A program made the position numbers and the translations under genes. A model generated the notes under the pieces. The model ran no database searches. It saw only the letters and a program-made list of their open reading frames with translations, and was not told the DNA's origin. Below are positions 8,616 through 17,546 of a DNA stretch of 64,000 nt, one piece after another. Within the stretch, counting starts at the first letter, position 1, and every line of letters begins with the position of its first letter. Source of the DNA: Ralstonia sp. SET104 (GTDB lineage: Bacteria > Pseudomonadota > Gammaproteobacteria > Burkholderiales > Burkholderiaceae); contig NZ_BHVX01000007.1 in NCBI RefSeq assembly GCF_003851545.1, positions 186,001 to 250,000 on the forward strand, read 5' to 3'.

Positions 8616-10160
8616 TTACTGCTCTCCGACGATTCCTGCCCCGAAGGTCGGCAGCTCGGGGCCAGGGGCTTGGCCGGCCAGCGGGTCGCGCATCACGGGC
8701 GGGCGCGGGAAGTGCATGTCCTGATAGCGGACGATGCCGCCGCCACACACCAGCCGGTAGCCGATCCAGATCAAGAAGAAGACGGGGATACCGATGTACG
8801 TGGCAATCACTGCGGGCCAATCGACGTTGCCGCTGGTGAAGGCTTGGTAGTTCTGGCCGAGCGTAATGACCAGGCACAGCCCGAATGCGAACAACGGGCC
8901 GTATGGAAAGAATTTCGAGCGGTACGGCAACTGCAACGGATCATGCCCCTGCGCCACCAGCCCCTTGCGGAAGCGATAGTGGCTGATGGCAATGCCCAGC
9001 CACGCCACAAAGCCGGTCATGCCCGAGGTATTCAGCAGCCACAGATAGACCGTCTTGTCGCCATACAGCGAGCTGAGGAAGCACAGCGCGCCCACGGCGG
9101 TCGTCGCCAGCAGCGCATTGCGCGGCACGCCATTCCTGGTGAGTTGCGCAAAGATGCGCGGCGCGCGGCCCTCGGTGGCCAGGTTGTAGAGCATCCGCGT
9201 GGATGCATACATGCCTGAGTTGCCCGCCGACAGCACGGCGGTCAGGATCACCGCATTCATCAGCCCGGCCGCAAAGGCCAGACCGGCATGCTTGAACACC
9301 AGCGTGAACGGGCTCACGCCAATATTGGTGACTTCCGTCGAGAGCAGGCTCGGATCGGTGTACGGCACCAGCACACCGATGATCAAGATCGCCAGTACAT
9401 AGAACAGCAGGATTCGCCAGAACACCTGCTTGACCGCGCGCGGAATGGTGCGTGCCGGGTCGGCTGATTCACCCGCTGCCACGCCGATCAGCTCCGTCCC
9501 CTGGAACGAGAACCCGGCAATCATCGCCACACCGATCATCGCCGGCAGCCCGCCTACGAATGGCGCATCGCCCAGCGTCAGGTTCTGCAGGCCTGATTGC
9601 GGGCCACCCTTCATGATCCCGAAGATCATCGCCAGCCCAATGCCAATAAAGAAGATGACAGTAACGACCTTGATGAGCGCGAACCAGTATTCGGCCTCGC
9701 CAAAGCCGCGCACGGAGATGGCGTTAAGCAGGAACATGATGGCGAGGAACACCGCACTCCATAGCACGCCCGGCACATCCGGAAACCAGTAGTGCATGAC
9801 GAGCTGCGCGGCGGCCAGTTCAACGGCAATCGTTACCGCCCAGTTGTACCAATAGTTCCAGCCAAGCGCGAAGCCGAAGCCTTCGTCCACATACAGTGCG
9901 CCGTAAGTGGCGAACGAACCGGAAACGGGCATAGAGGCTGCAAGCTCGCCCAGGCTGGTCATCAGGAAGTAGACCATCGCCCCGATCAGGATGTAGGCGG
10001 CGAGCGCGCCGCCCGGTCCTGCCTGCGAGACCGATGCGCCAGAGGCCACGAAGAGCCCGGTGCCGATCGATCCGCCAATGGCGATCATGGTGAGATGGCG
10101 CGCGCGCAAAGTGCGGCGCAAGCCCGGCGTCTGTGCAGACGGGGTAGCGTGTTCTGACAT
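8616..10160 (-). CDS. lysP: Lysine-specific permease LysP
   Basis: A 514-residue permease from ATG 10160. It closely resembles what I know of E. coli LysP across the whole chain, including RHLTMIAIGGSIGTGLFVASGA, GFALGWNYWYNWAVTIA and GNSGMYASTRMLY. It would import L-lysine with protons across the inner membrane. The length is slightly greater than E. coli LysP (489 residues), mostly at the N-terminus. It heads a minus-strand pair with the paralogous permease downstream, from which it is separated by a terminator. The ribosome site is weak. The upstream region is shared with the divergent fad operon promoter. Confidence 0.88.
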   Translation of the reverse strand: MSEHATPSAQTPGLRRTLRARHLTMIAIGGSIGTGLFVASGASVSQAGPGGALAAYILIGAMVYFLMTSLGELAASMPVSGSFATYGALYVDEGFGFALGWNYWYNWAVTIAVELAAAQLVMHYWFPDVPGVLWSAVFLAIMFLLNAISVRGFGEAEYWFALIKVVTVIFFIGIGLAMIFGIMKGGPQSGLQNLTLGDAPFVGGLPAMIGVAMIAGFSFQGTELIGVAAGESADPARTIPRAVKQVFWRILLFYVLAILIIGVLVPYTDPSLLSTEVTNIGVSPFTLVFKHAGLAFAAGLMNAVILTAVLSAGNSGMYASTRMLYNLATEGRAPRIFAQLTRNGVPRNALLATTAVGALCFLSSLYGDKTVYLWLLNTSGMTGFVAWLGIAISHYRFRKGLVAQGHDPLQLPYRSKFFPYGPLFAFGLCLVITLGQNYQAFTSGNVDWPAVIATYIGIPVFFLIWIGYRLVCGGGIVRYQDMHFPRPPVMRDPLAGQAPGPELPTFGAGIVGEQ

Positions 10161-10368
10161 GGATACCGCTTGGCCGATCTGGCTCGGATCGCGAGCAAAA
10201 AATCGGCGAAATGTGATGAGGCGTCCCCGCACCTGATGGGTGCCGGCGGACGAAATGCGCGACTCTATCAAAACCGTCATGTGCTGGGCAAAAAATCAAT
10301 GCTGCGGCACACGCGTTTGAACCCGCCAGCGTGCGCCGCATCGCCCGCCAGACGGCGCAGTGCAGCGC

Positions 10369-10408
10369 AAAAATAAAAATTGAACGACCGTGCTATTTTG
10401 TGTATTCT
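10369..10408 (+). promoter_or_regulatory. Sigma-70 promoter of the beta-oxidation operon with AT-rich upstream element
   Basis: TTGAAC (10380-10385) and TATTCT (10403-10408) are separated by 17 bases. An A/T run (AAAAATAAAAAT) lies directly upstream of the -35 and resembles an UP element. The next gene on this strand starts at 10532, giving a leader of about 115 bases. The rest of the 371-base gap (10161-10531) shows no other feature I can support. A lysP promoter on the minus strand must lie here but I could not pick one out. Confidence 0.6.
10382..10393. promoter_or_regulatory. Putative TetR-type operator overlapping the fad promoter -35
   Basis: GAACGACCGTGC matches the perfect palindrome GAACGATCGTTC found at 25685-25696 at 10 of 12 positions, and both are preceded by AAATT. 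The site starts inside the -35 hexamer and runs into the spacer, where a bound repressor would block RNA polymerase. TetR-family regulators of fatty-acid genes are known in betaproteobacteria. The identity of the regulator here is inference. Confidence 0.5.
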
Positions 10409-10531
10409 GTGTCGAGTCGCGGCCTTACCGCGCGTTAAAAAAACGATAGTTGAGAGACAGTCCAACCGCGAGGCACGGTGTGGCGCTTTGGTGCCATTCG
10501 AGCCGGCCCCCGCATCACCAAAGGAACCAGC

Positions 10532-12613
10532 ATGACAGCGGAGTACAAGGTCCAGGACGGCGTTGCCGTCATCACGCTCAGCAACCCGCCGGTCAACGGC
10601 CTTGGCCACTCCACGCGCCTGGGTATCGTTGAAGGCATGGTCAAGGCTGGCGACGACGCCAACGTCAAGGCCATCGTGATCACCGGTGCAGGCAAGGCTT
10701 TCTCGGGCGGCGCCGATATCCGCGAATTCAACACCCCCAAGGCAACGCAAGAGCCAACGCTGCACGCCGTTATCAAGGCGGTCGAATCGAGCAGCAAGCC
10801 GGTCGTGGCCGCCATCCATTCGGTGGCGATGGGCGGTGGTCTGGAACTGGCGATGGGCTGCCACTATCGCGTGGCTGCGCCGGGCGCACAGATTGCGCTG
10901 CCGGAAGTCAAGCTGGGCATTCTGCCGGGCGCAGGCGGCACGCAGCGCCTGCCGCGCGCGATCGGCCTGGAACCGGCTCTGAACATGATCGTCTCCGGCA
11001 CGGCCATCCCGTCGGAAAAACTGGCCAAGAGCGGCCTGTTCGACCAAATGATCGAGGGCGATCTGATGGCCGGCGCCATCGACTTTGCGCTCAAGGCCGC
11101 GGCCGAAGGCAAGCTGCCCAAACTGCGCGATCGCAAGGTCGAGCACGACAACCCAGAAGGTTTCCTGCAGTTCGCTCGCAATACCGTGGCCGCTATCGCC
11201 AAGAACTTCCCGGCACCGGGCAAGTGCGTCGACGCAGTGCAGGCCGCTGTGCAGAAACGCTTTGATGACGGCATCAAGTTCGAGCGCGACCTGTTCATCG
11301 AACTGGTAAACACGCCGGAATCGCGCGCGCTGCGCCATGCCTTCTTCGGCGAGCGCGCTGCCAGCAAGATTCCGGACGTGCCGGAAGACACGCCCGTGCG
11401 CAAGGTCGAGAAGGTTGCCGTGATCGGCGCAGGCACCATGGGCGGCGGCATCTCCATGAACTTCCTGAACGCGGGCATTCCAGTCACGATGCTGGAAACC
11501 AAGCAGGAAGCGCTGGACCGCGGCGTTGCCACCATCCGCAAGAACTATGAGAACAGCGCCAAGAAGGGCAAGCTGACGCAAGAAAAGGTCGAACAGCGCA
11601 TGGCGCTGCTGACCCCGACGCTCTCGTATGACGATATCAAGGACGCTGATCTCGTCATCGAGGCCGTGTTTGAGGAAATGGGCGTTAAGGAAGTCGTGTT
11701 CAAGAAGCTGGACGAAGTGGTCAAGCAGGGCGCGATCCTGGCATCGAACACCTCCACGCTGGATGTGGACAAGATCGCCAGCTTCACCAAGCGCCCGCAA
11801 GACGTGGTCGGCATGCACTTTTTCAGCCCGGCCAACGTGATGAAGCTGCTGGAAGTTGTGCGCGGCAAGAACACCGCCAAGGACGTGCTGGCCACCGTCA
11901 TGAAGCTGGCCAAGGTCATCAAGAAGACGGCAGTCGTTTCCGGCGTGTGCGACGGCTTTATCGGCAACCGCATGATCGAGCAGTACAGCCGCCAAGCCGG
12001 TTACCTGCTGGACGAAGGCGCGCTGCCTGAGCAGGTCGACAAGGCCATCGAGAAGTTCGGCTTTGCGATGGGCCCGTTCCGCATGGGCGATCTGGCCGGC
12101 AACGACATCGGCTGGGCCATCCGCAAGCGCCGCGCCGTGGACAAGCCGGACATCGTTTACTCGAAGACGGCCGATTTGCTGTGCGAAATGGGCCGCTTCG
12201 GCCAGAAGACCGGCGGCGGCTGGTACGACTACAAGGCGGGCGACCGCAAGCCGTATCCCAACCAGCAGGTCAACGACATGATCGTCCAGCACTCGAAGGA
12301 TCTGGGCATCACGCGCCGCAAGATCTCGGACGAGGAAATTGTTGAACGCCTGGTGTTCGCCCTGGTGAACGAAGGCGCCAAGATTTTGGAAGAGGGTATT
12401 GCCTCCAAGGCGTCGGACATCGACATGGTCTACCTGACCGGCTACGGCTTCCCGCTGTTCCGCGGCGGCCCGATGCTCTACGCAGACACCGTCGGCCTGT
12501 ACAACGTCGCACAAAGCATGCACCGCTACAGCAAGGGCTACCACGGTGAAGCCTGGAAGCCGGCGCCGCTGCTGCAGAAGCTGGCAGATGAGGGCAAGGG
12601 CTTTAACGGTTAA
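10532..12613 (+). CDS. fadB: Bifunctional enoyl-CoA hydratase/3-hydroxyacyl-CoA dehydrogenase (FadB/MFE-1 type)
   Basis: A 693-residue fusion starting at ATG 10532 behind AAAGGAACC. Residues 1 to about 190 are the crotonase domain, with the oxyanion-hole region GKAFSGGAD and the two catalytic glutamates at about E105 (GGGLEL) and E125 (LPEVKLG). From about residue 293 a Rossmann fold carries GAGTMGGG, and the dehydrogenase active site GMHFFSPAN follows. It would catalyse hydration and NAD-dependent oxidation in fatty-acid beta-oxidation. It is the first gene of the run and is followed by pncA and a thiolase. The symbol is by function; the domain order fits FadB and the peroxisomal multifunctional enzyme. 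Confidence 0.93.
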   Translation: MTAEYKVQDGVAVITLSNPPVNGLGHSTRLGIVEGMVKAGDDANVKAIVITGAGKAFSGGADIREFNTPKATQEPTLHAVIKAVESSSKPVVAAIHSVAMGGGLELAMGCHYRVAAPGAQIALPEVKLGILPGAGGTQRLPRAIGLEPALNMIVSGTAIPSEKLAKSGLFDQMIEGDLMAGAIDFALKAAAEGKLPKLRDRKVEHDNPEGFLQFARNTVAAIAKNFPAPGKCVDAVQAAVQKRFDDGIKFERDLFIELVNTPESRALRHAFFGERAASKIPDVPEDTPVRKVEKVAVIGAGTMGGGISMNFLNAGIPVTMLETKQEALDRGVATIRKNYENSAKKGKLTQEKVEQRMALLTPTLSYDDIKDADLVIEAVFEEMGVKEVVFKKLDEVVKQGAILASNTSTLDVDKIASFTKRPQDVVGMHFFSPANVMKLLEVVRGKNTAKDVLATVMKLAKVIKKTAVVSGVCDGFIGNRMIEQYSRQAGYLLDEGALPEQVDKAIEKFGFAMGPFRMGDLAGNDIGWAIRKRRAVDKPDIVYSKTADLLCEMGRFGQKTGGGWYDYKAGDRKPYPNQQVNDMIVQHSKDLGITRRKISDEEIVERLVFALVNEGAKILEEGIASKASDIDMVYLTGYGFPLFRGGPMLYADTVGLYNVAQSMHRYSKGYHGEAWKPAPLLQKLADEGKGFNG

Positions 12614-12650
12614 TACGCGGTTAAGCCATCGATAACGCGACGCAACCGCC

Positions 12651-13283
12651 ATGCAACTCACGCCCACCGATTGCCTGCTGATCATCGACGTGCAGAACGA
12701 CTTTCTGCCCGGCGGTGCGCTGGCGGTGCCGGATGGCGACCAGGTCATCCCGGTCGTCAACCGGCTCGCCCAGGCTTTCGGTCGGGTAGTGCTGACGCAG
12801 GACTGGCACCCGGGTGAGCATGTGTCGTTCGCGGCTAACCATGCCGGCATGCAGCCCTTCGGCATGATCGACTTGCCTTATGGGCAGCAGGTGCTGTGGC
12901 CGGTGCATTGCGTACAGCGCAGCACCGGTGCGGCGCTTGCCGATGGGCTGGATGTGCCGCATGCGCAGTTGATCGTCCGCAAGGGCTATCACCCGCATAT
13001 CGACAGCTATTCCGCCTTCTTTGAGGCGGATCGCAAGACGCCGACTGGCTTGCTGGGTTACCTGCGGGAGTTGGGTATCAAGCGAGTGTTCTGCGCCGGG
13101 CTGGCCACGGACTTTTGTGTGGCGTGGTCGGCGTTGGATGCGCGCGCTGCGGGGCTCGAAGTCGCCGTCATTGAAGACGCCTGCCGCGCGATCGACCTCA
13201 ATGGGTCGCTTGCGCAGGCGTGGCAGCAGATGGCGGATGCGGGTATCGCGCGGTTGCAGTCGGGCGAAGTTCTGAACGGATAA
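12651..13283 (+). CDS. pncA: Nicotinamidase/pyrazinamidase
   Basis: A 210-residue cysteine hydrolase. The catalytic triad is visible as D13 (IIDVQNDF), K111 (VRKGYHP) and C156 (ATDFCV). Metal ligands D51, H53 (QDWHP) and H86 are also present, so the protein looks fully active. It converts nicotinamide to nicotinic acid in NAD salvage. It sits between the fadB-type and thiolase genes, 37 bases after the first, an unusual place for an NAD-salvage gene. Co-transcription could match NAD supply to NADH-producing beta-oxidation; that is inference. Confidence 0.93.
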   Translation: MQLTPTDCLLIIDVQNDFLPGGALAVPDGDQVIPVVNRLAQAFGRVVLTQDWHPGEHVSFAANHAGMQPFGMIDLPYGQQVLWPVHCVQRSTGAALADGLDVPHAQLIVRKGYHPHIDSYSAFFEADRKTPTGLLGYLRELGIKRVFCAGLATDFCVAWSALDARAAGLEVAVIEDACRAIDLNGSLAQAWQQMADAGIARLQSGEVLNG

Positions 13284-13342
13284 CAGAGATACCGGGCGCA
13301 CTATAGAAGCCGCGCCCGCCACCAGATACGAGGAGCAACACC

Positions 13343-14521
13343 ATGACCGAAGCAGTCATCGTTTCCACCGCACGTACCGGCCTGGCCAAAAGCTGGAAGG
13401 GCGCCTTCAACATGACGCACGGTGCCACCCTGGGTGGCCACGCCGTCGAACACGCTATTGCCCGCGCCAAGATCGAGCCGGGCGAAGTGGAAGACATTCT
13501 GATGGGCTGCGCCAACCCCGAAGGCGCAACCGGTGCCAACATCGCGCGCCAGATCGCCCTGCGTGCCGGCTGCCCCGTGACCGTGCCGGGTGCGACCGTC
13601 AACCGCTTCTGCTCGTCGGGCCTGCAGACCATCGCCATGGCAGCGCAGCGCGTGATTGCCGATGAAGGCGATATCTTCGTGGCCGGCGGCGTGGAATCCA
13701 TCTCGTGCGTGCAGCAAGAGATGAACCGCCACATGATGACCGAAGGCTGGCTCAACAAGCACAAGCCAGAGATCTACTGGAACATGCTCCAGACCGCTGA
13801 GAACGTCGCCAAGCGTTACAGCATCGCCAAAGAGCGCATGGACGAGTACGGCGTGCAGAGCCAGCAACGCGCCGCCGCTGCAGCTGCCGCCGGCAAGTTC
13901 AACGACGAAATCGTCCCGATGACCACGGTGATGGGCGTGGCCGATGCCAAGACCGGCCAGCTCATGACGCGCGAAGTGACGATCTCCGCCGACGAAGGGA
14001 TTCGCCTCGACACGACGCTCGAAGGCGTAGCGAAGATCCGCTCGGCCGTGCCGGGTGGCGTGATCACGGCGGGCAACGCCAGCCAGTTCTCCGACGGCGC
14101 TTCAGCGGCCGTTGTGATGAACGGCAAGGTGGCCGCGGCCAAGGGCCTGCAGCCGCTGGGCGTGTTCCGTGGCTTTGCAGTGGCCGGTTGCGAGCCGGAC
14201 GAAATGGGCATCGGCCCCGTGTTTGCCGTGCCCAAGCTGCTCAAGAAAGCCGGCCTGAAGGTTGAAGACATCGGCCTGTGGGAGCTGAACGAAGCCTTTG
14301 CCGTGCAAGTGCTGTACTGCGCAGACAAGCTGGGCATCCCGATGGATCGCCTGAACGTGAACGGCGGCGCCATCGCCGTGGGCCACCCGTACGGCGTGTC
14401 AGGCGCGCGCCTGGTCGGCCATGCGCTGATCGAGGGCAAGCGCCGTGGCGTCAAATACGTGGTCGTGACCATGTGCATCGGCGGCGGCCAAGGCGCTGCT
14501 GGGCTGTTCGAGGTGCTCTAA
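13343..14521 (+). CDS. fadA: Acetyl-CoA acyltransferase (3-ketoacyl-CoA thiolase)
   Basis: A 392-residue thiolase from ATG 13343 behind CGAGGAGCA. The nucleophilic cysteine is C90 (NRFCSSG), with H348 (GHPYG) and C378 (MCIGGGQG) completing the catalytic set. It would cleave 3-ketoacyl-CoA with CoA to release acetyl-CoA, the last step after the FadB-type enzyme encoded two genes upstream. A strong terminator follows immediately, so fadB, pncA and fadA form one transcription unit. Biosynthetic acetoacetyl-CoA thiolases share the same residues, but the context favours degradation. Confidence 0.93.
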   Translation: MTEAVIVSTARTGLAKSWKGAFNMTHGATLGGHAVEHAIARAKIEPGEVEDILMGCANPEGATGANIARQIALRAGCPVTVPGATVNRFCSSGLQTIAMAAQRVIADEGDIFVAGGVESISCVQQEMNRHMMTEGWLNKHKPEIYWNMLQTAENVAKRYSIAKERMDEYGVQSQQRAAAAAAAGKFNDEIVPMTTVMGVADAKTGQLMTREVTISADEGIRLDTTLEGVAKIRSAVPGGVITAGNASQFSDGASAAVVMNGKVAAAKGLQPLGVFRGFAVAGCEPDEMGIGPVFAVPKLLKKAGLKVEDIGLWELNEAFAVQVLYCADKLGIPMDRLNVNGGAIAVGHPYGVSGARLVGHALIEGKRRGVKYVVVTMCIGGGQGAAGLFEVL

Positions 14522-14528
14522 AGACGAG

Positions 14529-14565
14529 CAGGCTCCCACTCAAAACGGGAGCCTGATTTGTTTCT
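14529..14565 (+). terminator. Rho-independent terminator of the fadB-pncA-fadA operon
   Basis: A perfect nine-base stem, CAGGCTCCC (14529-14537) with GGGAGCCTG (14547-14555), is followed by ATTTGTTTCT. It begins eight bases after the thiolase stop. Confidence 0.88.
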
Positions 14566-14639
14566 GCTAGAGCTGGCTTGATCGCCAGCACATGCACCCA
14601 GACGGTTTGGCCGTTCCTGCCCTGGATGGCGCCTTGAAT

Positions 14640-14812
14640 TTTTGTAAGCGGGCGGAAGTAAGACAGGGAACTGTCTGAGCGCAGCGAGTTTCGGTCCTTC
14701 TCCGCCCGGTTACGGAAATTCAAGGAGGCTTTCGCCATCTCGGGCGCGCCTTTCTTTGCTTACTTTCTTTGGCAAGACAAAGAAAGTGAGTCAGCCCCGG
14801 CAGGGGATGAAA
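14640..14812. repeat. REP-like intergenic element with nested hairpins
   Basis: This 313-base gap (14522-14834) holds, after the terminator, a non-coding stretch of nested inverted repeats. GGGCGGA (14650-14656) pairs with TCCGCCC (14701-14707). Inside it, AGACAG and CTGTCT flank a GGAA tetraloop (14661-14676). A perfect ten-base hairpin, ACTTTCTTTG with CAAAGAAAGT, lies at 14762-14787. I recognise similar sequence as a dispersed repeat in Ralstonia and related genomes, but could not check copy number. Only one copy occurs in this window. Confidence 0.55.
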
Positions 14813-14834
14813 CAAGAGATGCACCACCAAAATC

Positions 14835-16703
14835 ATGTCCTCTCTATTGCTATCCCGCCGCGACCTGAGCTTCCTGCTCTATGAATGGCTCGACGTGGAA
14901 TCGCTGACGCGCATTCCGCGTTACGCCGACCATTCCCGCGAAACCTTTGACGCAGCGCTCGATACCTGCGAGCGCATCGCCACCGATCTCTTCGCCCCGC
15001 ACAACAAGAAGAACGACCAAGAAGAGCCGCATTTCGACGGCACCACGGTCCACATCATTCCTGAAGTCAAAGTCGCGCTGGACGCCTTCAACAAAGCCGG
15101 CCTGATGGCCGCCGGGCAAGACTTCGAACGCGGCGGCATGCAACTGCCGGTTGTGGTGGAGAAAGCCGGCTTCGGCTTCTTCAAGGCCGCCAACGTCGGC
15201 ACCAGCTCGTATCCGTTCCTCACCATCGGCAACGCGAACCTGCTGCTGGCGCACGGTACGCCCGCGCAGATCGAAACCTTCGTACAGCCCGAGATGGAAG
15301 GCCGCTTCTACGGCACGATGTGCCTGTCGGAGCCGCAGGCGGGGTCATCGTTGTCGGATGTTGTCACGCGTGCAGAGTACGAAGGCGAATCGCCGCTCGG
15401 CGCCCAATACCGCCTGACCGGCAACAAGATGTGGATCTCCGCAGGCGAGCACGAACTGTCGGAGAACATCGTCCACCTCGTGCTGGCGAAGATTCCTGGT
15501 CCGGACGGCAAACTCATTCCGGGTGTGAAGGGCATCTCGCTCTTCATCGTGCCCAAGTTCCTCGTCAATGCCGATGGCTCGCTGGGCGAGCGCAACGACG
15601 TGGTGCTGGCCGGCCTGAACCACAAGATGGGCTATCGCGGCACAACCAACTGCCTGCTGAACTTTGGCGAAGGCATGCAGTTCCGCCCGAAGGGCGTGGA
15701 TGGCCAACCTCGCGCCGGTGCCATTGGCTACCTCGTCGGTGAGCCGCACAAAGGCTTGGCGTGCATGTTCCACATGATGAACGAGGCGCGCATCGGCGTT
15801 GGCATGGGCGCGACCATGCTCGGCTACACCGGCTATCTGCATGCGGTGGACTACGCGCGCAATCGCCCGCAAGGTCGCCCGGTTGGGCCTTCGGGCAAGG
15901 ATGCCGCTTCCCCACAAATCCGCATCGTCGATCACGCTGATGTGCGCCGCATGCTGCTGGCGCAAAAGGCCTACGTGGAAGGCGCACTCGGTCTGAACCT
16001 GTATTGCGCGAAGCTCGTCGATGAAGAGCGCGGTGAAACGGATGCTGCCAAGCGCGCCAAGCTCGGCCTGCTGCTCGACATTCTCACGCCCATCGCCAAG
16101 AGCTGGCCGTCGCAGTGGTGCCTGGAGGCCAACAGCTTGGCGATCCAGGTGCATGGCGGCTATGGCTACACGCGTGAATACAACGTAGAACAGTTCTACC
16201 GCGACAACCGCCTGAACCCGATCCATGAAGGCACGCACGGCATCCAGGGTCTGGACCTGCTGGGCCGCAAGGTCGTGATGCAGGACGGCGCAGCCTTTGC
16301 CGCACTCGGTGAGCGTGTGCAGGCCACCGTTGGCCGCGCGCTGGAGACCAGTGATGAAACGCTGATCAGCTACGGCCGCGCGCTCGGCATGGCCACGCAA
16401 AAGCTGGCAAAAGTCACGCACGCGCTGTGGGCTGCAGGCGACCCGCGCGTGACGCTGGCCAATGCATCTGTCTACCTGGAAGCCTTTGGCCACATCGTCG
16501 TGGCATGGCTCTGGCTGGAACAGGCGCTGACAGCCGCTAAGGCGCTGCCGAACGCGCAGGGCGAAGACGCGGATTTCTATCGCGGCAAGCTGCAGGCCGC
16601 CCGTTACTTCTTCCAGTGGGAGTTGCCGAAGATCGACCCGCAGATCGTGCTGCTGGGCTCGCTCGACACAACCACGCTGGATATGCAAGACGCTTGGTTC
16701 TAA
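14835..16703 (+). CDS. Acyl-CoA dehydrogenase with C-terminal extension (DmdC-like)
   Basis: A 622-residue flavoprotein, much longer than classical acyl-CoA dehydrogenases of about 380 residues. Residues up to about 480 hold the N-terminal, beta and alpha domains, with MCLSEPQAGSSLSD contacting substrate and FAD and the catalytic glutamate region NPIHEGTHGIQGLDL. The last 140 residues form the C-terminal helical extension of the DmdC/AidB-like subfamily. It would oxidise acyl-CoA to enoyl-CoA and pass electrons to ETF. It is separated from the thiolase by a terminator and a repeat, so it probably begins a second transcription unit of the same pathway. Confidence 0.92.
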   Translation: MSSLLLSRRDLSFLLYEWLDVESLTRIPRYADHSRETFDAALDTCERIATDLFAPHNKKNDQEEPHFDGTTVHIIPEVKVALDAFNKAGLMAAGQDFERGGMQLPVVVEKAGFGFFKAANVGTSSYPFLTIGNANLLLAHGTPAQIETFVQPEMEGRFYGTMCLSEPQAGSSLSDVVTRAEYEGESPLGAQYRLTGNKMWISAGEHELSENIVHLVLAKIPGPDGKLIPGVKGISLFIVPKFLVNADGSLGERNDVVLAGLNHKMGYRGTTNCLLNFGEGMQFRPKGVDGQPRAGAIGYLVGEPHKGLACMFHMMNEARIGVGMGATMLGYTGYLHAVDYARNRPQGRPVGPSGKDAASPQIRIVDHADVRRMLLAQKAYVEGALGLNLYCAKLVDEERGETDAAKRAKLGLLLDILTPIAKSWPSQWCLEANSLAIQVHGGYGYTREYNVEQFYRDNRLNPIHEGTHGIQGLDLLGRKVVMQDGAAFAALGERVQATVGRALETSDETLISYGRALGMATQKLAKVTHALWAAGDPRVTLANASVYLEAFGHIVVAWLWLEQALTAAKALPNAQGEDADFYRGKLQAARYFFQWELPKIDPQIVLLGSLDTTTLDMQDAWF

Positions 16704-16731
16704 CGCAAAACAACGATAGACAGGAGACACC

Positions 16732-17514
16732 ATGGGTACGCTCAAGCATCTGTTTGATCTTTCCGGCAAGACGGCGCTCATCACTGGCGGTTCACGCGGG
16801 CTCGGCCTGCAGATTGCCGAAGCACTGGGCGAGCAGGGGGCCCGCATCGTGCTGTCGGCGCGCAAGGCTGAGGAGCTGAAGGAGGCGCAGGCGCATCTGA
16901 AGTCGCTGGGCATTGAGGCCGATTGGATTGCCGCCGATGGCGCAGTCGAAGCCGACATCCAGCGCCTGGCCGACGAGGCGCTGGCCAAGCTGGGCCATGT
17001 CGATATTCTCGTCAACAACGCGGGTGCCACGTGGGGCGCGCCGGCGGAAGACCACCCGGTTCAAGCGTGGGACAAGGTGATGAACCTGAATATCCGCGGC
17101 CTGTTCCTGCTCACGCAGCAAATCGGCAAGCGTTCGATGATCCCGCGCAAGTACGGCAAGATCATCAACGTGGCGTCGATTGCCGGCCTGAAGGGCAATC
17201 CGCCGGGTTCGCTCGATACGATTGCCTACAACACCAGCAAGGGCGCGGTGGTCAACTTCACGCGCGCGCTGGCGGGCGAGTGGGGCGAGCACGGCATCAC
17301 CGTCAACGCCATCGCCCCAGGCTTCTTCCCCTCGAAGATGACGCGCGGCTCGCTGGAAAAGCTGGGCGTCGACAAGCTGACTGAGAAGTCGCCGCTGCAC
17401 CGCATTGGCGACGATGAAGATCTCAAGGGCATTGCAGCGCTATTTGCGTCGAACGCCTCCAAGCACATCACGGGGCAGATCCTTGCCGTCGACGGCGGCG
17501 TGAGCGTGGTCTAA
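16732..17514 (+). CDS. Short-chain dehydrogenase/reductase (SDR)
   Basis: A 260-residue classical SDR from ATG 16732 behind CAGGAGACA. The NAD(P)-binding motif is TGGSRGLG near residue 22, NNAG follows near residue 88, and the catalytic YNTSK lies near residue 164 with the serine in NVASIAG. Sequences of this kind act as 3-oxoacyl-ACP or 3-hydroxyacyl-CoA reductases or sugar dehydrogenases. Position between an acyl-CoA dehydrogenase and a thioesterase favours a hydroxyacyl-CoA substrate, which is inference. Confidence 0.9.
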   Translation: MGTLKHLFDLSGKTALITGGSRGLGLQIAEALGEQGARIVLSARKAEELKEAQAHLKSLGIEADWIAADGAVEADIQRLADEALAKLGHVDILVNNAGATWGAPAEDHPVQAWDKVMNLNIRGLFLLTQQIGKRSMIPRKYGKIINVASIAGLKGNPPGSLDTIAYNTSKGAVVNFTRALAGEWGEHGITVNAIAPGFFPSKMTRGSLEKLGVDKLTEKSPLHRIGDDEDLKGIAALFASNASKHITGQILAVDGGVSVV

Positions 17515-17546
17515 TTTCGGCTGGCTTTCACTCCATTGAACGCAGC

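Noticed and set aside
10161-10380. A lysine riboswitch in front of lysP
   Set aside because: The leader shows no recognisable L-box core, and lysine riboswitches are not expected in this group of bacteria.
10277-12865. A very long open frame on the minus strand opposite the fadB and pncA genes
   Set aside because: It lies exactly antisense to a fadB with complete motifs and has no recognisable domain. High-GC coding regions often leave such long antisense frames open.
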